A stretch of 45,243 nt of DNA from Odoribacter sp. UBA944 (GTDB lineage: Bacteria > Bacteroidota > Bacteroidia > Bacteroidales > Marinifilaceae), in assembly GCA_002293375.1 (NCBI GenBank), contig DBDA01000011.1, forward strand, positions 1 through 45,243, written 5' to 3'. Position numbers and translations under genes: made by a program. Numbering within the stretch: position 1 is the stretch's first letter; each line of letters begins with the position of its first letter. The notes beneath the pieces were generated by a model. It was not told where the DNA came from. It saw only the letters and a program-made list of their open reading frames with translations, and did not search any database. Of the stretch, positions 32,746-41,311 are shown piece after piece.

Positions 32746-33858
32746 ATGTATACGGAAACAGTGTTGCAAAGAGTGGTTGCGCTGAGTTTTATGCCCGGCT
32801 TGAATACGGTAGCCGCCCTCCCCGTTATCCGGAGGTGTGGCGGCATTGACGGGCTTTTTTTGGAAAAAGAGCGTACGTTGGTCCGTTTTTGCGCCGAGGC
32901 GGGGATCTCTTTGGAACCCGGTGTGCGCTCTCAGGCATTGGCGTTGGCCGAAAAAGAGTTGCCCCACATCGAAAAACATGCCATCCGGATCTGCTGTGCG
33001 GAGGAGGGCGATTACCCGTTTTTGCTGCTTCAATGTGCAGATGCGCCGTTTGTGCTGTATTACCGGGGAGTGTTGTCCGATCCGGCCGGAAAGTATTTGG
33101 CTATCGTCGGTACCCGGAAGGCTTCTGCCCGCTGCAAATCCCGGGTGCACTCTTTGCTGGAGGGGTTGGCCGGTTATGCTCCCCGCCCGGTTGTTGTGAG
33201 CGGTTTGGCGTACGGTATTGATATTTCCGCTCATTTGGCCGCTCTGGAGTTCGGCTTTCCGACGTATACTGTTTTGGGGCACGGGTTGCACAAGGTCTAT
33301 CCGTCCGAGCACCGGAATATTGCAGAGCGGATCCTTTCTGCCGGAGGAGCGATCATCAGTGAATTTCCTTGCATCCATGAAACGTATAAGAGTCATTTTT
33401 TGCAACGCAACCGGATCATCGCCGGGCTTTCGCACGGGGTGTTGATCGCCGAATCGGCTGTGCGGGGAGGAGCGATGACGACTGCCCGGATCGGTGTCTC
33501 TTATAACCGGGATGTCATGGCTTTTCCGGGACGACCGGAGGAGTTGTACGCCCGGGGGTGTAATCTGCTGATTAAACACTCCATGGCGGCGTTGGTGGAG
33601 GATGCCGGAGATGTTGCTGCTATTTTGAACCTCACCTATCGGAGAAGCCGCCCAAATACCGAAATTCCCGGGCTGTTCCCCGAAAACAGGCATAAAGCGG
33701 AGTTGCTTGCTCTCCTGGCGGAAAAGGGGGAGACCGGGGTGGATGAACTCGCTCTCCTTTGCGGGATCCCTGCCGGGGAGCTGAATGTTGTGCTGTTGCA
33801 GTTGCAATTGGAGGGTAAAGTCATCGCTTTGCCCGGAAGCCGATACGGTATTCGTTGA
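32746..33858 (+). CDS. dprA: DNA processing protein DprA
   Basis: DprA loads RecA onto incoming single-stranded DNA during natural transformation. 370 residues: an N-terminal SAM-like helical part (1-75), the Rossmann-type DprA core (about 85-300) with YLAIVGTRKAS, VVSGLAYGIDISAH, YPSEHRNIAERI and FLQRNRIIAGLSHGVLIAE, and a C-terminal winged helix (about 310-370, ETGVDELALLCGIPAGELNVVLLQ). All key regions are present, so it should be functional. It stands between the hairpin cluster and gdhA. Confidence 0.94.
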   Translation: MYTETVLQRVVALSFMPGLNTVAALPVIRRCGGIDGLFLEKERTLVRFCAEAGISLEPGVRSQALALAEKELPHIEKHAIRICCAEEGDYPFLLLQCADAPFVLYYRGVLSDPAGKYLAIVGTRKASARCKSRVHSLLEGLAGYAPRPVVVSGLAYGIDISAHLAALEFGFPTYTVLGHGLHKVYPSEHRNIAERILSAGGAIISEFPCIHETYKSHFLQRNRIIAGLSHGVLIAESAVRGGAMTTARIGVSYNRDVMAFPGRPEELYARGCNLLIKHSMAALVEDAGDVAAILNLTYRRSRPNTEIPGLFPENRHKAELLALLAEKGETGVDELALLCGIPAGELNVVLLQLQLEGKVIALPGSRYGIR

Positions 33859-33975
33859 GCCAAAAATAATAAATCATTACTTATTAGCTTTCTTATACTT
33901 ACAATTTAAAATCATCTCCCCGTCGGGATCATAAAAATTTAAGCGGAAAAAAGTTCCGGATTCGCAAATAATTGA

Positions 33976-33983
33976 TAATTTTG
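33976..33983 (+). promoter_or_regulatory. Possible -7 box of gdhA
   Basis: Exact TAATTTTG, with only a partial -33 match (GTTC at 33953-33956, 19 nt). It would give a leader of about 66 nt. The rest of the 197-base dprA-gdhA gap is AT-rich with no other feature seen. Confidence 0.35.
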
Positions 33984-34055
33984 GCTGTCGGAAACGTTTG
34001 TGTTTCCCGGATGTCGAGTGCGACTATTTACTGAAAACATACTTAATTATTTGCG

Positions 34056-35390
34056 ATGAAACCAGAGATTAAAGAGTTCATGGATGCCTTGAAGGCAAAA
34101 ACTGTGGGTGAAGGCGAATTTCACCAGGCAGTGGAGGAGGTTATTGAAACCGTATGGGAGACCTATCAGGCCAATCCCAAATACAAAGCCAATAAGATCC
34201 TTGAAAAGATGGTAGAACCGGAACGGGTGATCATGTTCCGGGTGCCGTGGATCGACGACAAGGGCGAGGTGCAGATCAACCGCGGCTACCGCGTGCAGTT
34301 CAACAGCGCCATTGGGCCTTACAAGGGAGGTATCCGCTTTCACCCTTCTGTGACGCTGGGCGGATTGAAATTTTTGGGTTTTGAGCAGACGTTTAAAAAT
34401 TCCCTGACCACGTTGCCGATGGGTGGCGGTAAAGGAGGTTCCGACTTCAACCCGAAAGGGAAATCGGACAACGAAGTGATGCGTTTCTGCCAGAGTTTTA
34501 TGACGGAGTTGTGTAAGCACATCGGCCCCGAAACGGACGTTCCGGCCGGAGACATCGGCGTGGGCGGGCGCGAAGTGGGCTATATGTTCGGACAATACAA
34601 GCGGATCTGCAACGAATTTACCGGCGTGCTGACCGGAAAATCGCGGGAGTTCGGCGGTTCGCGTATCCGTCCGGAAGCGACCGGGTACGGTTCTGTTTAT
34701 TTTGCCCAGCACATGCTGAAGGAGATGGGCCAGGACATCAAAGGAAAAGTGGTGGCGATCTCCGGTTTCGGTAATGTAGCCTGGGGTGCGGCCCAGAAAT
34801 TGGTGCAGTTGGGCGCTAAATTGGTGGCGATCTCCGGCCCCGACGGTTACATCCACGACGAAAAGGGGTTGACCCAGGCCGGTGTGGATTATATGTTGGA
34901 GTTGCGCGCCAGCAATAACGATGTGGTGGCCCCGTATGCCGAGAAATTCGGCGCTAAATTTTACGCCAAACGGAAACCGTGGGAGGTAAAATGCGACATC
35001 GCTTTCCCGTGCGCCATCCAGAATGAGTTGAACGAGGAGGATGCCAAAATGTTGATGGCCAACGGTTGTCAGATGGTGGTTGAAACTTCCAACATGGGAT
35101 GTACCGCAGAGGCTGTCCGCGCGATGAACGGAAAGATCGCTTTTGCCCCGGGCAAGGCTGCCAATGCCGGCGGGGTTGCCGTTTCCGGTTTGGAAATGAG
35201 CCAGAATTCCATGCGTTACAGCTGGACAGCGGAAGAGGTGGACGCCAAATTGTCCCAGATCATGAAGGATATTCACGATACCTGCGTGCAATACGGAAAG
35301 AATGGCGGCAAGATCGACTATGTGAAAGGCGCTAATATCGGTGGCTTTATCAAAGTGGCCGAAGCGATGTGTGCACAGGGACACGTGTGA
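34056..35390 (+). CDS. gdhA: NADP-type glutamate dehydrogenase
   Basis: Makes glutamate from 2-oxoglutarate and ammonia, a main ammonia-assimilating route. 444 residues, typical of the hexameric bacterial GdhA. Substrate-binding RVQFNSAIGPYKGGIRFH (79-96), catalytic Lys126 in PMGGGKGGSDF, the following Asp in PAGDIGVG, and the NADP Rossmann motif ISGFGNVAWGAAQKL are all intact. A strong terminator follows. Codon use suggests high expression (few rare codons; a long open frame is left on the antisense strand as a by-product). Confidence 0.97.
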   Translation: MKPEIKEFMDALKAKTVGEGEFHQAVEEVIETVWETYQANPKYKANKILEKMVEPERVIMFRVPWIDDKGEVQINRGYRVQFNSAIGPYKGGIRFHPSVTLGGLKFLGFEQTFKNSLTTLPMGGGKGGSDFNPKGKSDNEVMRFCQSFMTELCKHIGPETDVPAGDIGVGGREVGYMFGQYKRICNEFTGVLTGKSREFGGSRIRPEATGYGSVYFAQHMLKEMGQDIKGKVVAISGFGNVAWGAAQKLVQLGAKLVAISGPDGYIHDEKGLTQAGVDYMLELRASNNDVVAPYAEKFGAKFYAKRKPWEVKCDIAFPCAIQNELNEEDAKMLMANGCQMVVETSNMGCTAEAVRAMNGKIAFAPGKAANAGGVAVSGLEMSQNSMRYSWTAEEVDAKLSQIMKDIHDTCVQYGKNGGKIDYVKGANIGGFIKVAEAMCAQGHV

Positions 35391-35412
35391 TTTTTGTCCT
35401 ATTAATTTAAAG

Positions 35413-35443
35413 ATGCCGTCCGGTACAAGCGGGCGGCATTTTT
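35413..35443 (+). terminator. Terminator of gdhA
   Basis: ATGCCGTCCG (35413-35422) pairs with CGGGCGGCAT (35430-35439, one G-T pair) around a seven-base loop, followed by Ts. Confidence 0.85.
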
Positions 35444-35444
35444 G

Positions 35445-35452
35445 TATCTTTG
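35445..35452 (+). promoter_or_regulatory. -7 box of tatD-ansA
   Basis: Exact TATCTTTG directly after the gdhA terminator; no TTG at the expected -33 place. Predicted leader of about 30 nt. Confidence 0.45.
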
Positions 35453-35487
35453 CTCTTGATTTAAAAATAACCTAAAACAGGTCTGGT

Positions 35488-36279
35488 ATGAATCGGGGTA
35501 TGCTTATAGATACGCACGCACATTTGTACGATCCGGGCTTCCGGGAGGAGATGGAGGAGGTGGTTGGCCGGGCTTCGGAGGCGGGGGTCCGCTACATTGT
35601 CCTGCCCGATATCGATGCGGAGAGCCGGGAGAGCATGCTGGAATTGGCAGCCCGGTATCCGGAGATGATGCGCCCGTTGGCCGGACTGCACCCGACATCG
35701 GTCAAAGCGGAGTATAAAAAAGAGTTGGCGGCGATCGAGAAAGCGCTGGCACAGCACACGTTTTACGGGATCGGGGAGTGCGGGATCGATCTCTATTGGG
35801 ACAAGACTTTTTACCGGGAGCAGGTGAAGGTGTTTGAACATTTGCTGGGGATGGCGCGGGAGTTGGATTTTCCCGTCGTCGTACACTCCCGGGATTCCTT
35901 GAACGAGATTTTCGAAGTGCTTCGGAAGTATCCGTACACCAAGGGGGTCCTGCACTGTTTTTCGGGTACCCCGGCGGAAGCGGAAAGGGCTTGCGGGATG
36001 GGGCTCTATTTAGGTATCGGCGGAGTGGTGACGTTTAAGAAGAGCGGCATGGCCGAGGTGATCCGTTCCGTCGGCCCGGAACGGTTGGTGCTGGAGACGG
36101 ACGCGCCTTACCTGGCCCCTGTCCCTTACCGGGGCCAACGGAACGAAAGCGCGTACCTTCCGCTGATCCTCCGGAAGATCTCGGAGCTGACCGGTTGTGA
36201 TGAAAAAAAAATCGGGGAAATAACCACCCGGAATGCGTTGGATTTATTTAATTTGCATCGAAATCCGATTTTGTCATGA
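35488..36279 (+). CDS. tatD: TatD family metal-dependent DNase
   Basis: TatD-type hydrolases are 3'-5' exonucleases or AP-endonuclease-like enzymes in DNA repair or degradation. 263 residues. The amidohydrolase metal ligands are in place: THAH (His10, His12), Glu in GIGECGID, His in VVHSRD, His in LHCFSG and Asp in ETDAPYLAP. It overlaps the asparaginase start by four bases (ATGA), so the two are translationally coupled. Start at 35488; an in-frame ATG four codons later is an alternative. Confidence 0.93.
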   Translation: MNRGMLIDTHAHLYDPGFREEMEEVVGRASEAGVRYIVLPDIDAESRESMLELAARYPEMMRPLAGLHPTSVKAEYKKELAAIEKALAQHTFYGIGECGIDLYWDKTFYREQVKVFEHLLGMARELDFPVVVHSRDSLNEIFEVLRKYPYTKGVLHCFSGTPAEAERACGMGLYLGIGGVVTFKKSGMAEVIRSVGPERLVLETDAPYLAPVPYRGQRNESAYLPLILRKISELTGCDEKKIGEITTRNALDLFNLHRNPILS

Positions 36280-37325
36280 GCCAACAACAAGCTGTCTTGA
36301 TCATTTATACCGGCGGGACCATTGGTATGACCAACGACCCGGCTACCGGGGCGCTCTGTCCGTTTAATTTTGACCAGATCGCCAAAACCGTTCCGGAGAT
36401 CCGAGAGTTCGGGTTCCGGATAGACAGTTATACGCTGCCGGAAATTATTGACTCTTCCGACCTGAAACCGCAATTGTGGCAGGAGTTGTGCCGGATCATT
36501 GCGGAGAACTACGGGAAGTATGCCGGTTTTGTGGTGTTGCACGGAACGGATACGATGGCGTATTCTGCTTCGGCGCTCAGTTTTATGTTGGAGAACCTGG
36601 AAAAGCCGGTGGTTTTTACCGGCTCCCAGTTGCCGGTGGGAAAGATCCGGACGGACGGACGGGAGAACCTCATCACCGCCCTGGAGATCGCCGCTGATTA
36701 TATGCACGGAAAAGCGGTTGTTCCGGAGGTGTGTATCCTGTTCGGGGACAGGTTGCTCCGGGGAAACCGCACTGTTAAGATCAATGCGGAGAGTTTCGAG
36801 GCGTTCCAGTCGTTTAATTACCCGCCTTTGGCGGAGATCGGCATCCACATCCAGTATAATTACAGCGCGATCGATTATTCGCCCCGGAACGGGAGTCTTT
36901 GCGTTCATAACTGCCTGGACCCCCGGATCGCTATCCTGAAGATCTTTCCGGGATTGCGGAACGAAATTGTCCGGGCGGTGATCGATTCTCCGGGGTTGAA
37001 GGGGTTGATCTTAGAGACCTACGGGGCGGGCAACGCCCCCACCGAAGGCGGTTTTCTGGAGTTGATCCGGGAGGCTGCCGTGGAAAAAGGGATTGTGGTC
37101 TATAATGTGACCCAGTGCCAGGGAGGGACCGTGGAGATGGGGCGTTATGAAACCAGCCGGGAGTTGCTGAATTACGGTGTGGTGAGCGGATACGACATTA
37201 CGACGGAGGCTGCTGTGTGTAAGTTGATGTACCTGCTGGGAAAGACCGGGGATGCGAACGAAACCAAAAAATGTTTAAATTCGTCGCTTAAAGGAGAAAT
37301 TACGGCGGATCGCATTGGTTTTTAA
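36276..37325 (+). CDS. ansA: Type I (cytoplasmic) L-asparaginase
   Basis: Hydrolyses asparagine to aspartate and ammonia. 349 residues, no signal peptide, hence the cytoplasmic type. The two catalytic threonine motifs are present: YTGGTIGM (11-18) and LHGTDTMAYSASALSFM (about 88-104), with the catalytic Lys in FTGSQLPVGKIRTDGREN. Coupled to tatD by the ATGA overlap. Confidence 0.93.
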   Translation: MSQQQAVLIIYTGGTIGMTNDPATGALCPFNFDQIAKTVPEIREFGFRIDSYTLPEIIDSSDLKPQLWQELCRIIAENYGKYAGFVVLHGTDTMAYSASALSFMLENLEKPVVFTGSQLPVGKIRTDGRENLITALEIAADYMHGKAVVPEVCILFGDRLLRGNRTVKINAESFEAFQSFNYPPLAEIGIHIQYNYSAIDYSPRNGSLCVHNCLDPRIAILKIFPGLRNEIVRAVIDSPGLKGLILETYGAGNAPTEGGFLELIREAAVEKGIVVYNVTQCQGGTVEMGRYETSRELLNYGVVSGYDITTEAAVCKLMYLLGKTGDANETKKCLNSSLKGEITADRIGF

Positions 37326-37350
37326 CATTTATTTTGTAACTTGCCGCAGA
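37315..37350 (+). promoter_or_regulatory. Possible promoter of the exbB operon
   Basis: TTG (37315-37317), 19 nt, TAACTTGC (37337-37344), a degenerate -7 box. It would leave a leader of about 100 nt before exbB. A weak call. Confidence 0.3.
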
Positions 37351-37452
37351 TTTTGACTTTTTGGCTGGGAACAGAATGTGAAAAGAATTATTTTTAAAAC
37401 CATATAGAGTTAAACTTCAATTATTTATAACCAAAAATCAGTTACAGAGATC

Positions 37453-38268
37453 ATGAAAAAACTACTTGCATTAATAGCTGTTTTGGGCATGCTCGTATTC
37501 GGAGCTACCAACATGCTAATGGCCCAGGAAGAAACCGCCGCAGAAACCACCGAAATGACGGCAGATGAAATCGCTCCCGCAGCAGAAAATGCCGTGTCGG
37601 CGAGTTCGGAAGAGGATGTGGTGGAAAGTTCTTCCATGCACGCCGCTATTAAACAGAAATTTATCGAAGGGGGCGCCGGATTTATGGCTGCCGTTGTGTT
37701 GTGTTTGATCTTCGGTTTGGCTATCGCCATTGAACGGGTGCTTTACCTGAACCTGTCGGACACCAATGTGAAAAAACTGGTAGAGGGAGTGGAAGACGCC
37801 CTGAACAATGGAGGGGTTGAGGCCGCCAAAGAGTTTTGCCGCAATCAGCGCGGGCCGGTCGCCAGTATTTTCTACCAGGGGCTTATGCGCTATGACCAGG
37901 GTGTGGATATGGTGGAAAAGTCGGTAACTTCTTACGGTTCCGTTCAGATGGGCCTTTTGGAAAAAGGATTGACGTGGATCTCTCTGTTTATCGCCATCGC
38001 TCCCATGTTGGGGTTCCTCGGTACGGTAATCGGGATGATCCAGGCTTTCGACCAGATCCAGGCTGCAGGGGATATGAGCCCGGCTTTGGTGGCGGGCGGT
38101 ATTAAAGTGGCTTTGATCACCACCGTGGGCGGTTTGATCGTTGCTATTATCCTCCAGGTATTCTTTAACTATTGTACCTCTAAGATCGAAGGTATTGTAA
38201 ACAATATGGAAGACGCTTCCGTGAGTTTGTTGGATATTTTAGTAAAATACAACCAAAAAAATGCCTAA
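37453..38268 (+). CDS. exbB: MotA/TolQ/ExbB proton channel protein
   Basis: Part of the proton-driven inner-membrane motor that energises TonB. 271 residues. An extra N-terminal hydrophobic segment ending MAQ (1-24) looks like a signal peptide and is followed by an acidic Ala/Glu-rich stretch (25-60), then three membrane helices (about 75-98, 170-195, 212-238) with the channel core GLLEKGLTWISLFIAIAPMLGFLGTVIGMIQAF. This long form with a signal-like start is usual in Bacteroidota. First of four genes, with a small membrane protein and two ExbD genes. Confidence 0.93.
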   Translation: MKKLLALIAVLGMLVFGATNMLMAQEETAAETTEMTADEIAPAAENAVSASSEEDVVESSSMHAAIKQKFIEGGAGFMAAVVLCLIFGLAIAIERVLYLNLSDTNVKKLVEGVEDALNNGGVEAAKEFCRNQRGPVASIFYQGLMRYDQGVDMVEKSVTSYGSVQMGLLEKGLTWISLFIAIAPMLGFLGTVIGMIQAFDQIQAAGDMSPALVAGGIKVALITTVGGLIVAIILQVFFNYCTSKIEGIVNNMEDASVSLLDILVKYNQKNA

Positions 38269-38274
38269 TTGACC

Positions 38275-38721
38275 ATGATCAATAAAATTTTAAATATACT
38301 GTTGATAGCGCTGTTTGTTATTACGGCAGTTGTATTGGGGTTGTTTTTGTTCGGGGGAGAGGCTCCCGGAGCCGACCCCCAGTACTGGACGCCGGCTTAC
38401 ACGTCAACGCTGTTGAACTGGGGTTATGTCTTGTTCGGGATTGCCGTCGTCGCTGCTTTGGCCTTCCCGATCATACGCTTGCTGACCCGCCCCAAAGAGG
38501 CTATGAAAAGCTTTATCGGTGTGGCGGTGATCGCTGTGCTTGTATTGATCGCCTATTCCATGTCTGACGGCACTCCGTTGAATCTGATCGGATATACCGG
38601 ACCGGATAATGTGCCGAACACGCTGATCTGGACGGATACGATTATCTATACCATGTACTTTTTGTTCGCAGGGGCCTTTTTGGCTATCGTAGGCGGAGAG
38701 TTGTACAGGAGATTCAGGTAA
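38275..38721 (+). CDS. Small membrane protein of the exbB-exbD operon
   Basis: 148 residues from the ATG at 38275 (a TTG two codons earlier directly abuts the exbB stop). Four hydrophobic segments: about 4-24, 46-66, 77-95 and 122-142. I do not recognise a named family; its fixed place between exbB and exbD suggests a part of, or helper to, the motor complex in this phylum, which is inference from context. ExbD follows after 25 bases. Confidence 0.8.
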   Translation: MINKILNILLIALFVITAVVLGLFLFGGEAPGADPQYWTPAYTSTLLNWGYVLFGIAVVAALAFPIIRLLTRPKEAMKSFIGVAVIAVLVLIAYSMSDGTPLNLIGYTGPDNVPNTLIWTDTIIYTMYFLFAGAFLAIVGGELYRRFR

Positions 38722-38746
38722 TCGGTAAGGAATAAAATACATTATT

Positions 38747-39322
38747 ATGGCATCAAAAAAAACACCAGAAGTTAACGCTACCTCAACAGCCGACATTGCG
38801 TTCCTGTTGTTGGTATTCTTCCTGGCTACAACGACCATGAACGTAGACTCTGGGATGTTCCGCAGATTGCCGCCCTATCAGCCGGATATCGAAAATGCGC
38901 CGAAAATTGCAAAACGTAATATTTTGCAGGTTTTGGTGAACAGAAACGATGCCTTGGCCGTGAACGGGGAACTGATGGATGTAAACAACCTGAAAGCCAA
39001 AACGATCGAGTTTTTGCTGAATCCAAGCAATAGCGAGGACCTTCCGGCAAAGGAGATCAAGCAGATCGAGCTTTTGGGAAATGTGGAAGTGTCCAAAGGG
39101 GTTGTATCTCTGCAAAGTGACAAAGGAACATCTTACGACATGTATATTGCAGTACAGGATCAGTTAGCAGCCGCATTTAATGAAGTGAGGGATCAAAAAG
39201 CCATGGCCAAATGGGGCAAAAAATACGCTTCATTGCATCAGGAAGAGCAAGATGCGGTCCGGGCATGGATCCCCATGACGATTTCGGAAGCCGAACCTAA
39301 AAATTTGGGAGGGAAAAAATAA
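38747..39322 (+). CDS. exbD: ExbD/TolR biopolymer transport protein, first copy
   Basis: 191 residues. The N-terminal region has TADIAFLLLVFFLATTTM (13-30), the single helix with the key Asp that carries protons in the ExbB/ExbD channel. The long periplasmic part (about 32-191) has a QVLVNRNDALAVNGELMD core. Its stop TAA shares its last A with the ATG of the next exbD, so the two copies are coupled and probably form a heterodimer in the pore. Confidence 0.92.
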   Translation: MASKKTPEVNATSTADIAFLLLVFFLATTTMNVDSGMFRRLPPYQPDIENAPKIAKRNILQVLVNRNDALAVNGELMDVNNLKAKTIEFLLNPSNSEDLPAKEIKQIELLGNVEVSKGVVSLQSDKGTSYDMYIAVQDQLAAAFNEVRDQKAMAKWGKKYASLHQEEQDAVRAWIPMTISEAEPKNLGGKK

Positions 39323-39786
39323 TGGCAAAGTTTAAAAAAGACGGTAAACGGGAGGTTCCGGCGATTTCGACGGCTTCATTGCCCGATATTGTGTTTATGT
39401 TGCTTTTTTTCTTTATGGTAAGTACCACCATGCGCGAAGTAACGATGATGGTTAATAACCAGCTCCCTCTGGCTACGCAAATTTCCAAGTTGGAAAAGAA
39501 ATCGCTTGTCAGCAACATTTACATCGGACTGCCCCTGGCGACCTATCAGAGAGTGTATGGAACCGAACCCCGTATTCAGTTGAACGATAAGTTCGCCGGT
39601 TTACAGGATATCGGTGCTTTTGTCGCTTCGGAAAGGGAGGCCCGGAAGGAAGAAGAGCGGAACAGCATTACCAATAACCTCAAGGTGGATAAATTCACTA
39701 CGATGGGGATTGTTACGGATCTCAAACAAGAGCTTCGAAAGGCTAATTCGCTTAGGATCAACTACGGAGCCAAGCAGAAAAATTAG
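39322..39786 (+). CDS. exbD: ExbD/TolR biopolymer transport protein, second copy
   Basis: 154 residues. A basic start (MAKFKKDGKREVP) then the helix SLPDIVFMLLFFFMVSTTM (about 19-37) with the conserved Asp. The periplasmic part differs from the first copy and ends with a helix DLKQELRKANSLRINYGA. It overlaps the first exbD by one base and is followed by a strong terminator. Confidence 0.92.
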   Translation: MAKFKKDGKREVPAISTASLPDIVFMLLFFFMVSTTMREVTMMVNNQLPLATQISKLEKKSLVSNIYIGLPLATYQRVYGTEPRIQLNDKFAGLQDIGAFVASEREARKEEERNSITNNLKVDKFTTMGIVTDLKQELRKANSLRINYGAKQKN

Positions 39787-39790
39787 AAAA

Positions 39791-39820
39791 GAAAAAAGGG
39801 GATCAAACATCCCCTTTTTC
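39791..39820 (+). terminator. Terminator of the exb operon
   Basis: AAAAAGGGGAT (39793-39803) pairs with ATCCCCTTTTT (39809-39819) around CAAAC, with flanking G-C and a T run. Confidence 0.9.
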
Positions 39821-39832
39821 TTTGAATTTTAT

Positions 39833-39840
39833 TACTTTTG
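39833..39840 (+). promoter_or_regulatory. -7 box of tRNA-Arg
   Basis: Exact TACTTTTG 16 bases before the tRNA; the -33 position falls in the exb terminator and has no TTG. Confidence 0.45.
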
Positions 39841-39855
39841 CAGCACCTTCGTAAA

Positions 39856-39927
39856 GGTTTCGTAGTTCAATGGATAGAATGAAGGATTCCGGTTCCTTTG
39901 ATTGGGGTTCGAGTCCCCACGAGACCA
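39856..39927 (+). tRNA. tRNA-Arg (CCG)
   Basis: A 72-base cloverleaf: acceptor GGTTTCG with CGAGACC, D arm GTTC...GAAT, anticodon stem AAGGA/TCCTT with loop TTCCGGT (anticodon CCG at 39889-39891), T arm GGGG-TTCGAGT-CCCC. Discriminator A; CCA not encoded in full. Confidence 0.96.
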
Positions 39928-39933
39928 CAGAGA

Positions 39934-39957
39934 GCATCCGTTAACGGGTGCTTTTTT
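39934..39957 (+). terminator. Terminator of tRNA-Arg
   Basis: GCATCCG (39934-39940) pairs with CGGGTGC (39945-39951) around TTAA, followed by six Ts. Confidence 0.88.
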
Positions 39958-40090
39958 GTTTCTATCCGTACGGATCTTTCCTGCGCGACCGTGTGATGTG
40001 CCTACCCCGTCGAAACCTTTGACCGGTGCGTTCACGTACAAAAAGTCGATAAACCTACTAACAGGTACTGAAACATCAAAAATCAGAGAT

Positions 40091-41308
40091 ATGCAAAAAG
40101 GTCTTTTCGTCATTGCAACAGTGTTCATTTTATTATTTTCTAACCGACAAGCCATGGCACAATCGTATGAGGTAATTGAAAGAGAGGGGATGAAGATACA
40201 TGTATTTACATCCAAACCGGTTATTTTTGAAGTCACTTCTGTTTTGCTCGAAGGGAAACGGGAGGTAATCCTGGTGGATGCGCAGTTCAGCAAAGAGGAT
40301 GCAAAACGGGTCGTGGAGCTGATCAAAAAGACAGGAAAGGAGTTGTCTATGATCTTTATCAGTTATTCCGATCCCGATTTCTATTTCGGGTTGTACGATA
40401 TCCTGCAGGAGTTTCCCAAGGTAAAGGTCTATTCCACGGCCCAGACGGCCTACCTTATTCAGGCTACTAAAGAGGAAAAGATGGCCATCTGGTCGCCCCG
40501 TTTGGGAGAGAACGCTCCGGAGAAGATCGTTGTCCCGGCAGTGCTCTCCCAAAACTATTTCCTGCTGGAAGACAGGCGGATAGAGGTAAAGAAGATCCCC
40601 GGCGACGAACAGCATGCATTTTTGTGGATCCCGTCCGCCCGCACGATTCTCGGAGGGGTGTACCTGACCGCCGGGGAACATCCCTGGGTGGCCGATTCGC
40701 AAAGCAAAGAGGAGCGGGTCAAATGGGTGGCCGGATTGCAGGTCATGGAGGAGTTGCAGCCGGAGTATGCGATACCGGCGCATTTTGCAGCCGGAAAGAC
40801 ACGTTTGAAAGGAGATGCGCCGATCGCCTTTACCAGGCAGTATTTAGCAGCATTGGAGCAGGTACTGGCAACAACGGCGAAGAGTGAAGAGGTCGTTCAA
40901 AAAATGAAAACGCTCTATCCGGAGTTGGAGGGCGTATCGAATCTGGAGATGACGGCAAAGGTGTTGAAGGGGGAGTTGACGTGGAAAACAGCACACGCTT
41001 TTCCCGCCATCGGCCGGAAGGCGGAGGTCAATTTCGGAGGGGATTTTGTGTTTGACCTGCACTTTGAAGACGACCGTTTTATGAGCTTTGCAGGGACGAC
41101 CGGCAGCCTGAAAGGCGCCACCGACCGGGTGCAATATACGGCCGTAGAGGTGGCCCCCCAAGTTTACATGGTCTACTGGAAAGAACCTAAAAACGGTTCC
41201 CACGTTGTCCATGTGGAGGATTTCGGCGCAGGTGTGGCATACACCAACATCAGCGCTCCCGATGGTTCTTTCACAAACCTGAAAGGGTCGCTGCGGTGGC
41301 TGCCGTAG
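40091..41308 (+). CDS. Secreted metallo-beta-lactamase-like pseudo-hydrolase fused to a MoaF-like domain
   Basis: 405 residues from the ATG at 40091; the open frame extends back into the tRNA and that part is not coding. Signal peptide 1-23 (cut after AMA). Residues 25-240 follow the metallo-beta-lactamase fold of the DAxFxxxDAxRVVxLI subgroup, but the metal motif, normally THxDxDHYFG, reads SYSDPDFYFG (91-100): two histidines are lost. The later GD ligand is GGV (188-190), while His175 and His231 remain. Residues about 305-405 match a MoaF-like lipocalin domain (VYWKEPKNGSHVVHVEDF, AYTNISAPDGSF). It is probably not a standard hydrolase; ligand binding is possible. Three bases from the convergent argH. 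Confidence 0.82.
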   Translation: MQKGLFVIATVFILLFSNRQAMAQSYEVIEREGMKIHVFTSKPVIFEVTSVLLEGKREVILVDAQFSKEDAKRVVELIKKTGKELSMIFISYSDPDFYFGLYDILQEFPKVKVYSTAQTAYLIQATKEEKMAIWSPRLGENAPEKIVVPAVLSQNYFLLEDRRIEVKKIPGDEQHAFLWIPSARTILGGVYLTAGEHPWVADSQSKEERVKWVAGLQVMEELQPEYAIPAHFAAGKTRLKGDAPIAFTRQYLAALEQVLATTAKSEEVVQKMKTLYPELEGVSNLEMTAKVLKGELTWKTAHAFPAIGRKAEVNFGGDFVFDLHFEDDRFMSFAGTTGSLKGATDRVQYTAVEVAPQVYMVYWKEPKNGSHVVHVEDFGAGVAYTNISAPDGSFTNLKGSLRWLP

Positions 41309-41311
41309 GGG

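Noticed and set aside
34047..35384. 445-codon open frame antisense to gdhA
   Set aside because: Exactly mirrors the gdhA gene, His/Phe/Gly-rich composition typical of a shadow frame; gdhA is certain.
39902..40090. N-terminal extension of the MBL-MoaF frame
   Set aside because: Starts inside tRNA-Arg and crosses its terminator; the signal peptide begins at 40091.
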